Source of the DNA: Epibacterium ulvae
GTDB taxonomy: Bacteria > Pseudomonadota > Alphaproteobacteria > Rhodobacterales > Rhodobacteraceae
DNA length: 64,000 bases
Assembly: GCF_018678075.1 (NCBI RefSeq)
Contig: NZ_JAHHIR010000035.1
Span: 212,858 to 276,857, forward strand
Direction: 5' to 3'
Below are positions 41,268 through 49,363 of this stretch, in pieces. The notes under the pieces are model-generated. The model made no database searches, was not told the origin of the DNA, and worked only from the letters and a program-made list of their open reading frames with translations. How positions within the stretch are numbered: the first letter of the stretch is position 1; every line of letters begins with the position of its first letter. The position numbers and the translations under genes are program-made.

Positions 41268-41972
41268 ATGCAGTCATCCATCGAGCAATACACAAGCCAA
41301 GAACCCATCTATCAGCCACCTCTGGAATGTTTGGCATCAAGAATGCCCCCGGCTAGGTCCAAGAAGAGCGCCCGAGTTTATCATACGGCATATATACCAA
41401 GCGATGATCATCTTCGTAGGTTGGTGTCAGAGAGCGGAACGGAGTTCTTTACGTCGCAGTTGGCATTGGCGAGTCCAGACATTGTGTCGGTCATTCCGCA
41501 ACCAGAACGCATCTCTTTCATCGATAAGCGGGGTAAGAAACGTCACCATACGTTTGATGTGCTGTTGGAACACCGCGACGGTATGAAAACAGCGGTAGCA
41601 GTCAAGCCATTTGACCGAGTCGTCAATTCGGACTTCCGAGAAATTCTGTCTGTTATTGCGGGGCAAATGCCGCCATCTTTTGCAGACAGAGTGTGTTTGG
41701 TCACAGACCGCTCCTTTACACGCGTGCAGATTTTTAACGCTGCAATGTTCGTCGATTTTTCGAAGGATCAGGATCCCGAAGCTGACCAGTGTCTGTTGTC
41801 AATTTCAGGAGATCTCATTGGTACCATGACAATAGCAAGCATCGTGGCCTTAAGTGGGCACGGTGGAGCGATGTTCCGAGCCGTCGTCCGACAGTTATTT
41901 GGAGGCATGCTACAACTAGTTTCTCCAGGGCGTATTTGCTCAGCTAGCCAAGTTCGGTTGGCTTGCTCATGA
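41268..41972 (+). CDS. tnsA: TnsA-like endonuclease of a Tn7-like transposon
   Basis: A 234-residue protein with a PD-(D/E)xK core of the TnsA type: ESGTEFFTSQLAL carries the first acid, PQPERISFIDKRGKKRHHTFDVLLEHRDG the second (Asp of HTFD), and AVAVKPFDR the catalytic Lys. In E. coli TnsA the equivalent residues are Glu63, Asp114 and Lys132; the Gln two before that Lys is Ala here. TnsA cuts the 5' ends at the transposon termini, giving cut-and-paste movement, while TnsB cuts the 3' ends. The stop overlaps the tnsB start (ATGA). The C-terminal part lacks a clear match. Confidence 0.78.
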   Translation: MQSSIEQYTSQEPIYQPPLECLASRMPPARSKKSARVYHTAYIPSDDHLRRLVSESGTEFFTSQLALASPDIVSVIPQPERISFIDKRGKKRHHTFDVLLEHRDGMKTAVAVKPFDRVVNSDFREILSVIAGQMPPSFADRVCLVTDRSFTRVQIFNAAMFVDFSKDQDPEADQCLLSISGDLIGTMTIASIVALSGHGGAMFRAVVRQLFGGMLQLVSPGRICSASQVRLACS

Positions 41973-44161
41973 CCGCTCGCAAGATTTTTCTCCGGATGCT
42001 TGATCTCTATGTCTTCAAAGGGATTGAATACAGGTTGCATCGCAAAAATGATCTCGGTGGCGAGTTCATCCGTTTGGACCTCGCAAATGTGAAAGTGTTT
42101 TTGACATATGCTGAAATCGCGAAGTTCATGCAGTCGGCTGACTGGAATTTGATACCAGACCATTTCGCACCAGAACGAGAAGAACTTCGCGCCTCCGGGC
42201 GCGACGCTTTGCTGCTGACAGCGAGTGAGTATTCTGGAGAAACGGGGCTATGGTATCAATCGCTCTGCCGCTTGTTCATGGTGGAATATGATGCAGGGCG
42301 CACAAAGATCACTGACCCAGCAATAAAGGAAACGCTACAACAAATTGAAAAGCACGCATTGTTAGAGATGCGTGACAAGATTCCCGATGGACGCAAAAAA
42401 CGCGGCGGTGCGCGTAAGCCGGAAGCCCGAGATAAGGATTGCACAGCCAATCCAAATCCATGGAATTTTGAGATACCTGGCCCTCGTAGGTTTCGAGATT
42501 TGCTGAAAGCGTACCGCAGCAACGAAGGTTCGGCTAAGGCTCTACGTCCACTGACCGAGAACTGCGGCAATCGGACGCTAAGATTTCCGCCAGAAACCTA
42601 CCAATTCATGAATCAGATGATCATGAAGCACCTAAACACTAAGCGGGCAAAGCCGTTTAAGGTCGCTAAATTGGTACTTGACGAGTTCGCCCATGAGAAT
42701 GACCGCCGAGTAGTAGAAGGCGAAAGTCCGCTGGTCGTTCCAAGCTATTGGACCATTCCCAAGTACGTCGAGAAGATATCACCTTACCACAAGTCGGTTA
42801 AAGCCTACGGGCGAGACGTCGCAAATCTGGAATTCAGACTTCGTGAAGATGGCTTTGACGTTCTTTATCCTCTCCAGCGAGTAGAAGGCGACGATTGGGA
42901 AGGAGATGTATTCTCGTTGGCAATCAGAACAAATTTGGCCAATGTTTTCACAAAGAAGCAACTTGCAAGAGTGCCGCGAACAAGAAGAATTGTTACACTT
43001 GCAGTTGATTGTGCGACGCGCGTCGTCGTTGGCGTAAAAGTTTCGGCCAAACCACACTCTTCCAATTCAATAGCCGTGTTGGACCAAATCCTGCGGGACA
43101 AAACAGAATTCGCTCAATCATACGGCGCAGAAAGTAAATGGGATTTTTATGGACGGCCCGGATTGATCGTCTGCGACAACGGCCCGCCGTTCGTTGCTGC
43201 TCGATTTCGGCGAGCGGTTGAGGACCTGGGGAGCAATCTTCGAACCGAGGTCGGCGGTCTGCCAGATAACCGGCCATATGTCGAACGCATCTTTAACACT
43301 TTCACAACTGGATTCATGCCACTTCTTTCTGCAAGAACTCACTCCAACGTCGTTGAGAAAGGCAATGCGGATCCGAAGAGTGAAGCCGTTCTCACGGATG
43401 ATGAACTAACCGCTGCAATGGCGATTTTCATCGCTGACGTTTATCATAATTCTCCGCATTCTGGTCTCAATGGCGCTACCCCAGCAAATACTTGGAAAAA
43501 ATTGTGTGAGGAGTTTGGGTACCCTGCCGAAGTGCCACATCTGACGCGTACTGCTGCCGTCGGAATTCCAACAAAGTGCAAAGTCTCGGGTGGCCAAGTG
43601 CGGTTCGCGGGGCTTGACTATTATTGTGACAAACTCAAACAAATCTCGCTAGATGTCGCGGATGCCGAAGTTGAGATACGCATCGATCCTGCTGATTTGG
43701 GCCATGTAACGGTTTGGTACGAAAAGAAGCCTTACCTCGCAATTTGCGCCACACCTGGTTTTGAGAACATCTCATATGAAGACTGGAAGCGTGAATTCAA
43801 AGAACTTGTTCAAAGTAATCGTGCTGAATCCGAACTAAGTCTACCGGTTGTCCGACGTGGCATTCGTAAAATACGGGATATGGATGACTTTGGAAGGCGA
43901 CGTGCTGGATTCGGCATGGAGGAAACTTCTGCCGACGAACTCGAGTACGACAAAAAATCTCTGTTCTATGGGTTCAGCATTCAAAGAGGAGACAAGGACA
44001 CGCCATCAGTTCCCGAGGATACAGGGTTTTTGTCTGATGTCATTGAGCCGATTGGTCCGCCTGTCGAAGACTTAACTTCCCCCGAGAAATCCGAAAAGAG
44101 TCCCGAAGAAGTCTCAATGCCACCAAAACCCAGCAAGGGATGGGGAATTGCAGATGACTGA
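41969..44161 (+). CDS. tnsB: TnsB/TniA-like DDE transposase
   Basis: A 730-residue transposase from the ATG at 41969 that overlaps the tnsA stop. The retroviral-integrase-type core has LAVDCATRVVVGV (Asp347), IVCDNGPPF (Asp403) and RPYVERIFNTF (Glu439); the last two are 35 residues apart, the DD35E spacing. HTH DNA-binding regions precede the core; after it come SGLNGATPANTW and a beta-barrel region typical of the mu-C domain, then an acidic, proline-rich tail that would bind TnsC. It binds the element ends and joins 3' ends to target DNA. Intact, unlike the second copy at 58.2 kb. Confidence 0.88.
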   Translation: MTARKIFLRMLDLYVFKGIEYRLHRKNDLGGEFIRLDLANVKVFLTYAEIAKFMQSADWNLIPDHFAPEREELRASGRDALLLTASEYSGETGLWYQSLCRLFMVEYDAGRTKITDPAIKETLQQIEKHALLEMRDKIPDGRKKRGGARKPEARDKDCTANPNPWNFEIPGPRRFRDLLKAYRSNEGSAKALRPLTENCGNRTLRFPPETYQFMNQMIMKHLNTKRAKPFKVAKLVLDEFAHENDRRVVEGESPLVVPSYWTIPKYVEKISPYHKSVKAYGRDVANLEFRLREDGFDVLYPLQRVEGDDWEGDVFSLAIRTNLANVFTKKQLARVPRTRRIVTLAVDCATRVVVGVKVSAKPHSSNSIAVLDQILRDKTEFAQSYGAESKWDFYGRPGLIVCDNGPPFVAARFRRAVEDLGSNLRTEVGGLPDNRPYVERIFNTFTTGFMPLLSARTHSNVVEKGNADPKSEAVLTDDELTAAMAIFIADVYHNSPHSGLNGATPANTWKKLCEEFGYPAEVPHLTRTAAVGIPTKCKVSGGQVRFAGLDYYCDKLKQISLDVADAEVEIRIDPADLGHVTVWYEKKPYLAICATPGFENISYEDWKREFKELVQSNRAESELSLPVVRRGIRKIRDMDDFGRRRAGFGMEETSADELEYDKKSLFYGFSIQRGDKDTPSVPEDTGFLSDVIEPIGPPVEDLTSPEKSEKSPEEVSMPPKPSKGWGIADD

Positions 44162-45170
44162 ACGTGACCCCAAAACCATTCAAGAGACAGCGGATACAAT
44201 TGCCAAATTGAAGACGGTTTTCGTTGAAACACCGACCTATCTTCAGCTTCGGGAACAGTTCTTAGATTTACACTACCAGCGTGTTGCAGACCTCAAGGAA
44301 GGGAATGATTCCGAGTGCACAGCGATTATTCTGACAGGCCCACCGGGCAGCGGCAAAACCCAAATGACAAAACGACTAGCAAAGTTCGTTCCCGAAATCA
44401 GGTCCGACAAAAAAGATCGTTACTTGGATGTCGTTCGTGTGCGCGCTCCTTCAACGACCACGGTACTCAACATTGGAAAGCAGATACTTGGGGAACTGGA
44501 ACACCCTTACACGAAGGGAAGCAACCAGTTTGACATCTGGGATCAGATTGAAACTCAGTTTCGGCAGCGTCGGGTCAAGTTTCTCATTATTGATGAAACG
44601 CATGATCTGATCTTCAATCATCAAGGGCGCGAAATTTTAACCGCGCTCAGTACGCTCAAATCGCTTCTCAACAGTATCAAATGGCCTGTAAACTTGTTGT
44701 TGGCCGGAACGCCAGAACTCACAGAGCTGGTCGCCTTGAATGGCGAGGTGAACCGCAGGAAAGAAATCATTGAGATCCCTAAGCTATCCTGGGCCCAGGA
44801 CGGGGAAAACATCCCTCGGATCGTAAAGTACCTTGCAGCAAAGGCTGGTCTGACTGTTTCGGATGATCTTAGAGGTGAAGATTTCGGTTTGCGTCTGTTC
44901 CATGCGGCGCAACACAAGCCGGGTTTGGCATTCAAATTCGTTGTAGAATCAATTCGGCCATGTTTGCGCTCGGGTGATAAGGTTCTTACACGAAATCACT
45001 TTGCTCAGTACGCCCGCCGAAACTTTAACTGCTTAGATGGTCTAAATCCGTTCTTGGCCCCCGACTACCGCGACATTGGTGTTCGGGAGCAAACAAAAGA
45101 AGATGAGAACAGTTTAACACGTATTGCGTTGCAACGCGCGCTAGCTCGTTGGAAGAAGACTGGTTCATGA
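44154..45170 (+). CDS. tnsC: TnsC/TniB-like AAA+ transposition regulator
   Basis: A 338-residue ATPase starting at the ATG at 44154, 8 bases inside the end of tnsB. Walker A TGPPGSGKTQM (GPPGSGKT at residues 62-69), Walker B FLIIDE (143-148) and sensor LLLAGTPEL define the AAA+ fold of TniB/TnsC. In Tn7-type systems it polymerises on DNA marked by the target selector and recruits the TnsA-TnsB transpososome, also giving target immunity. Only about a quarter to a third of the residues match the second TnsC in this window by eye, so the two are not a recent duplication. Confidence 0.87.
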   Translation: MTERDPKTIQETADTIAKLKTVFVETPTYLQLREQFLDLHYQRVADLKEGNDSECTAIILTGPPGSGKTQMTKRLAKFVPEIRSDKKDRYLDVVRVRAPSTTTVLNIGKQILGELEHPYTKGSNQFDIWDQIETQFRQRRVKFLIIDETHDLIFNHQGREILTALSTLKSLLNSIKWPVNLLLAGTPELTELVALNGEVNRRKEIIEIPKLSWAQDGENIPRIVKYLAAKAGLTVSDDLRGEDFGLRLFHAAQHKPGLAFKFVVESIRPCLRSGDKVLTRNHFAQYARRNFNCLDGLNPFLAPDYRDIGVREQTKEDENSLTRIALQRALARWKKTGS

Positions 45171-47002
45171 TGGGGCCGTTACCCATTCGAACGGATCTGC
45201 GCTTGGGCGAGGCTCCAACATCTTACGGCGCTAGAATTGCCTACCTAAATGGCCAACGCTTGACTGACTTTTGTGCGAACTTTGGAATTGACTTGGGTGG
45301 TTTGGCGAACGGCGGCCTACATCCCTTGTCACAACTTGCAGCCCTCGGGGGCGTCGACCGAGAAGAAATGCGGCGCTTTGCTGTGTGCAGGCAACAAAAC
45401 AAGCAATATCGCGTCGCCGGTCAACTCGTTGAAACGCGATGGATTTTGCGCACCAAAATCAGATTTTGCCCCCATTGCATTCTTGAGGATCTAGAGGGTT
45501 TTGGTGAAGACGGTGGGCCCGTTGGAAAAGCCTATTGGCATATGGCGTTTCTGCGTGACTGCGGGAAGCACAATGTTCCTCTTGTTGACTTGGCACCAGA
45601 GCGTGACTGGGGGTTTCAGCACGACTTTACAAACCGCATCCTACGCAACCGATTTGATATCCAAGATAGCGCTGCATCCCTTAAGCCGATCGTGCCTTCT
45701 GAGCTTGGACGCTACATCGAAGCACGAGTGCTGGGAAATGCGACGAGTGGCTGGCTTGACGGAATTGAGCTAAACGCAGTGACCCAGTTTTGTGAGTTGC
45801 TTGGCGTATTGTTCGAGTTTGGTTCTGCCTGCAAAGTACAAAGCCTCACCAACATCCAACGCAACATAGCTGGGCATGTGGGTTTTCAGATTGCAAAGAT
45901 GGGACACAAGAGGATCTATCAGGCGCTCAGAGAAGGCTTGCCGACACCGGGCTTGCTCGAAAAAGCGCAAGGCCATCTTGGACCGCTTTATCATTGGCTC
46001 AGCCGGTCGGCGCGCCAGCCAGAATACCGGCCCATTAAAAATGCAATCCGGCACTACATCGTCAACAGTTTCCCAATTGGTGCTGGAGAAACGGTTTTTG
46101 GCGAAGAGGTTCAGACCCGTCGCGTACACAGTTTCAGTTCGTTCCAATCGGAGTGTAAAATGTCTGGTCAGCGCGTCCGCGCGGCATTGGTGGAGCATGG
46201 GTTTCTGACATTGGATCCACGAACCGGTGCAGTCAAAGAACCTGGAACGTTCTCTGCGACGAAATCAAAAGGATTGATGAACGATCTGAATGATGGCCTG
46301 ACAAGATTGGCGACCAGCCAGCTGCTTAACATCCCTCGGGCGCAGTTTGATGCGGTATGTGAAGCCGGGCTCGTTACGCCGATCGCTGGGCTAGGGGACA
46401 TCACTCCCCATTATTCGTCAAAGGCTGCGGGCAAGTTGCTTTCCGACATGATGCGCAATGCGGTCCCCGTTGAACATTTTTCACAGGAGATGGTCGATAT
46501 ACCGACTGCATGTCGAAAGCTGGTTTGCGGGGCGGCGGAGGTCATTCAGCTGATCATCGACAATAAGTGCGGATCTTTAGGGAAAGTAAGTGGTGTCACC
46601 GGTTATCTTTCGCTTCGTGTTGATATTCAGGAACTTGCCTCACTGCTTGATGGCGTTGGCATCGAGGGGTTCACCAAAGCAGATCTCAAGGCACTTTTGG
46701 GTGTCAACGATCCAAGCATCAAGTTTCTGATCGAAGAGGGTTACATTGAGGCTTCAAAATCGAGGAACCCAAGAACCAGAAAGGTCGCTTCCGTCGTTAC
46801 GCAAGCTAGGCTCGACCAGTTCTTGGATGACTATGTTCCTGCAAAAGAACTCGGCGCGCTTTTTGACCTGAAACCACCGACCATCATCGCAAAGCTGAAG
46901 AACTTAGGGGTTGAGAAGCTGGCCATGCCAAGCGGGGGGATTGGCAGCATCTACATTCGGGATCAAGCGCTAGGTGCCCTAAAGCGCTCACCGTCCGCTT
47001 GA
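45167..47002 (+). CDS. tniQ: TniQ/TnsD-like target-site selector (copy 1)
   Basis: A 611-residue protein starting at 45167, overlapping the tnsC stop (ATGA). The N-terminal TniQ region has IRTDLRLGEAPTSYGARIA, LSQLAALGGVDREEMRRFA and a zinc-binding block FCPHCILEDLEG...FLRDCGKHNVPL (CxxC...CxxH). The C-terminal 300 residues contain helix-turn-helix-like repeats, e.g. around FTKADLKALLGVNDPSIKFLI and YVPAKELGALFDLKPPTI, probably reading a specific attachment site as TnsD does. The large size favours a site-specific DNA-binding selector over a CRISPR-guided short TniQ. It is the end of the operon. Confidence 0.82.
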   Translation: MMGPLPIRTDLRLGEAPTSYGARIAYLNGQRLTDFCANFGIDLGGLANGGLHPLSQLAALGGVDREEMRRFAVCRQQNKQYRVAGQLVETRWILRTKIRFCPHCILEDLEGFGEDGGPVGKAYWHMAFLRDCGKHNVPLVDLAPERDWGFQHDFTNRILRNRFDIQDSAASLKPIVPSELGRYIEARVLGNATSGWLDGIELNAVTQFCELLGVLFEFGSACKVQSLTNIQRNIAGHVGFQIAKMGHKRIYQALREGLPTPGLLEKAQGHLGPLYHWLSRSARQPEYRPIKNAIRHYIVNSFPIGAGETVFGEEVQTRRVHSFSSFQSECKMSGQRVRAALVEHGFLTLDPRTGAVKEPGTFSATKSKGLMNDLNDGLTRLATSQLLNIPRAQFDAVCEAGLVTPIAGLGDITPHYSSKAAGKLLSDMMRNAVPVEHFSQEMVDIPTACRKLVCGAAEVIQLIIDNKCGSLGKVSGVTGYLSLRVDIQELASLLDGVGIEGFTKADLKALLGVNDPSIKFLIEEGYIEASKSRNPRTRKVASVVTQARLDQFLDDYVPAKELGALFDLKPPTIIAKLKNLGVEKLAMPSGGIGSIYIRDQALGALKRSPSA

Positions 47003-47022
47003 TGGTATGCAGCGGGTTGAAA

Positions 47023-47232
47023 TCAATCAACGTCTCTTAACATGTCGAGAATGCCACGACGAAGACTGTCTCTTGCATCAAGAACTGTACGAAGCGCTTG
47101 TTCGAATTTTTGCTCTTCGCCACTGCCGAATGCATCCTTGATAAGTCGAAACTGGGCGTTCATGTCGCTTGCAAAAGCATATTCTTTTTCAAAGTTTGCG
47201 ATTGGGATTCCCCCCAGGTTGATGGCCAGCAT
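47023..47232 (-). CDS. Small hypothetical protein, convergent with tniQ
   Basis: A 69-residue frame, MLAINLGGI then FEKEYAFASDMNAQFRLI and a charged helical C-terminus, ending 20 bases from the tniQ stop. It has a sensible amino acid make-up but no domain I recognise, and no strong ribosome binding site. It may be a real small cargo gene or chance. Confidence 0.3.
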   Translation of the reverse strand: MLAINLGGIPIANFEKEYAFASDMNAQFRLIKDAFGSGEEQKFEQALRTVLDARDSLRRGILDMLRDVD

Positions 47233-47564
47233 TTTTGTCTGAAATATGATACACGACCGATGCCCACTTCGGCCACAGCTTTCAACCTATGGGCGGTTAA
47301 CATAACACCCGTTAGGCGACGTTCACGCTTCGTTATGGCGCGTGGTTTCACTCAAGGGTTGTCTGCGCGTGCGCCCAAAATTGACAAGCACGCGCAGACG
47401 GTCTGGAACAAATTGGCCGGACTGAGTGTCCGGCATGATGGGCCCAAGCGGGATCGCCGCCGTCCCCATCCCCGCACTCGATCCGCCCCACAGTGCGGCG
47501 TCTCCTGCGGTCCCCGCGCTTGATGGGTCCGGGTCCCCAAATCTTAGCAAAACGCTCAAATCAA
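47233..47564. other. Non-coding stretch downstream of the ParB pair
   Basis: No convincing gene. The section 47,430-47,530 is unusually GC-rich for the island (CCGCCGTCCCCATCCCCGC), which stands out from the AT-rich surroundings. It contains the 12-bp inverted repeat listed separately. Confidence 0.4.
47361..47399. repeat. Perfect 12-bp inverted repeat
   Basis: GTCTGCGCGTGC (47361-47372) and GCACGCGCAGAC (47388-47399) are exact inverse complements with a 15-base spacer. No T run follows. Located 166 bases beyond the end of the second parB-like gene; possible binding site for one of the ParB-like proteins, a recombination site, or a hairpin. Confidence 0.7.
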
Positions 47565-48464
47565 TCAGGATGCGAAAGCTTCCGTCTCCGTGATCTTCTC
47601 AAATGCGGGCACGTAATCTGAGTGATGCAGCGACAGATACCTTGTGATGCGATCGCAACTCATCAGTTTGGAGATGTACCCACGTGCGAGCACCAGATCG
47701 AGATGGTCGGTACCATAGCTGTCCTCAACAAGGCGCACTTCGCGTTCCAAATTCGCAGACTCGCGCTCCATCAAATCAAGTTGCTCACGCGATATCCCTC
47801 TGATCTGCTTCGGCGTTGCTGCCGACACCAGCAGACTTTCCGGCGTTGCCGCCAAAAGAGACCGTGCATAATTGATCGTGAACTTGTTCATGGCGACCAT
47901 CAGCTGTGCTGCCTCGATCTGGCGCATCGGCTTCATCTTCTTAAGGATTTGAAATCCGGTGAGTGCGACCTGCTTGTCTTTCAGCATCTCTGCAGCCTCC
48001 GAGCAAATGCCGTCAAGCAGACGCCTCTTTTCTTGAAGCGTTCTGATGTTTACGTTCAGTGCTTTCGCCAATCGCTCTTCGGATGCACCAAGGGTTAACG
48101 CACGCAGGATCATTTTGTGTTCTTGGATAGTCGCAAGCCTGCTGATCCGCTTATTGTAGGTGAAGGCTTCGTCATCGGTGGAAATAATGCACGGGGTGTC
48201 CGCAGCACCTTGGTCCTTCAACACTTCTAGGCGCAAATGACCATCTAGCAATGTGTATTGCGTAGGGTCCCTTTGATCGCGCGACACAACGATCGGTTCG
48301 ACGAGGCCAATCTCCGCAATGGATGCGGCAATTCGTTTGAATTTGATCGTTTCCTTTGTTTGCGGGCTTACGACATACAGTGGTGCAATATGATCAAAAG
48401 CAATGCGCAGCAAATTACGTTCAAATGCCGCTGCAACGACCCTTTCTTCGTCCTCAGTTGTCAT
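47565..48464 (-). CDS. ParB/RepB-like protein 2 of the recombinase operon
   Basis: A 299-residue protein with an N-terminal ParB-like nuclease-fold domain (IAASIAEIGLVEPIVVS and TLLDGHLRLEVLKDQG) and a helical second half resembling the RepB C-terminal domain of repABC plasmids, with an HTH around LGASEERLAKALNVNIRTLQEKRRLLDG. The CTP-binding GxRR motif is changed to GHLRL and the ENxxR motif is not seen, so CTP clamp activity is doubtful. Third gene of the operon, its ATG overlapping the stop of the first ParB-like gene. No ParA or replication gene is close, which argues against ordinary plasmid partitioning. Confidence 0.72.
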   Translation of the reverse strand: MTTEDEERVVAAAFERNLLRIAFDHIAPLYVVSPQTKETIKFKRIAASIAEIGLVEPIVVSRDQRDPTQYTLLDGHLRLEVLKDQGAADTPCIISTDDEAFTYNKRISRLATIQEHKMILRALTLGASEERLAKALNVNIRTLQEKRRLLDGICSEAAEMLKDKQVALTGFQILKKMKPMRQIEAAQLMVAMNKFTINYARSLLAATPESLLVSAATPKQIRGISREQLDLMERESANLEREVRLVEDSYGTDHLDLVLARGYISKLMSCDRITRYLSLHHSDYVPAFEKITETEAFAS

Positions 48465-49363
48465 GTGATGGCTCCTTCAGTCCGGGTCAATCGATCTGCA
48501 ATCGTCTTGGGAATGTCGGAAAGGCCTTCGGCGCGCAAAAGCGTGACAAAATTTTCGTCTGAAAGCAGCGTCTTCAAGGACTGTGTCAGAAACAGGATTT
48601 CGCTTCGGGTCGCCCCGGCCTTGCGCAGCAGAATTTTCTTTTTCTCGACGTCGTTTTGGTATGTGCGTAGCAAAGTTTCGACTGAGAGATTTTTGCGGTT
48701 TCGCTTGTCAGATGTGCCACGCCCCTTACCAAAATTTTTGCGTGCTTCGACCAAGCGTTTCGCCGCCATGAGGCGACCGCCTCGCAAAACCTTACTTTCA
48801 TAGGCCTGGCGCAACACTGCTTGCACACCAACATCATCGGCTTCGGCGATATCGACCGCTACGCTCACAGGGATTCTTCCGCTTTCAACGGCGCGCAGAA
48901 GTCGATGTTCATGGCTCTCCAATAACCGAATAACGCCGTGAACGTATTTGATCGAGAGTTGGGTCTTCGCGGCGATTTCACGTTCGGAATATCCACTGTC
49001 CTTGAGGCGCTTGATGTCCCTCAACAGTTCGAGTGAATGATGTTGTCTTCGCGCGAGGTTCTCTACCAAGCTCATCACAAGGCAATCCTCAGAGCTTGCC
49101 GTGATGACGACCGCCGGTATTTTCTCTTGTTTTAGGGTCTTGAAGGCCTCTAATCGACCTTGGCCGCAGACAAGTTCGTATGAAAGGACACCACTCTCAT
49201 CATCTTTGCGGGCAGCAACTGTGATTGGACGTTTCAGACCAAGTTCAGCGATATTATCGACGATTTCATCAAAGACCTTTTGATTGCGGACCCGAGGGTT
49301 GACCACTGTGATCGTATCAACCGCAATCAATTCGGTATGTTCCTGCGGGGTATCAGACATCAT
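48461..49363 (-). CDS. ParB/RepB-like protein 1 of the recombinase operon
   Basis: A 300-residue ParB-family protein: VNPRVRNQKVFDEIVDNIAELGLKRPITVAAR, then CGQGRLEAFKTL and SLVENLARRQHHSLELLRDI, which correspond to the CTP-binding GERR and ENLQR boxes, followed by an HTH (YSEREIAAKTQLSIKYVHGVIRLL). The C-terminal half is basic and helical. It starts ATGATG with an ATGA overlap on the recombinase stop and in turn overlaps the next gene, so all three proteins are probably made in fixed proportion. It may load on a site near the recombinase gene and act as an accessory factor; this is inference. Confidence 0.75.
   Translation of the reverse strand: MMSDTPQEHTELIAVDTITVVNPRVRNQKVFDEIVDNIAELGLKRPITVAARKDDESGVLSYELVCGQGRLEAFKTLKQEKIPAVVITASSEDCLVMSLVENLARRQHHSLELLRDIKRLKDSGYSEREIAAKTQLSIKYVHGVIRLLESHEHRLLRAVESGRIPVSVAVDIAEADDVGVQAVLRQAYESKVLRGGRLMAAKRLVEARKNFGKGRGTSDKRNRKNLSVETLLRTYQNDVEKKKILLRKAGATRSEILFLTQSLKTLLSDENFVTLLRAEGLSDIPKTIADRLTRTEGAIT

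Larger units (their letters stand above)
40865..47002 (+). mobile_element. Tn7-like transposition module 1 (regulator-tnsA-tnsB-tnsC-tniQ)
   Basis: A same-strand block of HTH regulator, TnsA-type endonuclease, DDE transposase TnsB, AAA+ regulator TnsC and TniQ/TnsD target selector, every transposition gene overlapping the next. All catalytic residues I can check are intact. No cas genes or CRISPR array accompany it. The span given covers genes only: the element ends were not located, and cargo may lie on either side. A second diverged copy of the module sits at 58.2-62 kb. Confidence 0.85.

Noticed and set aside
47565..49363. repABC-type plasmid partition locus
   Set aside because: Both ParB/RepB-like genes follow a recombinase; there is no RepA/ParA or RepC gene, and neither a clear partition site nor an origin.
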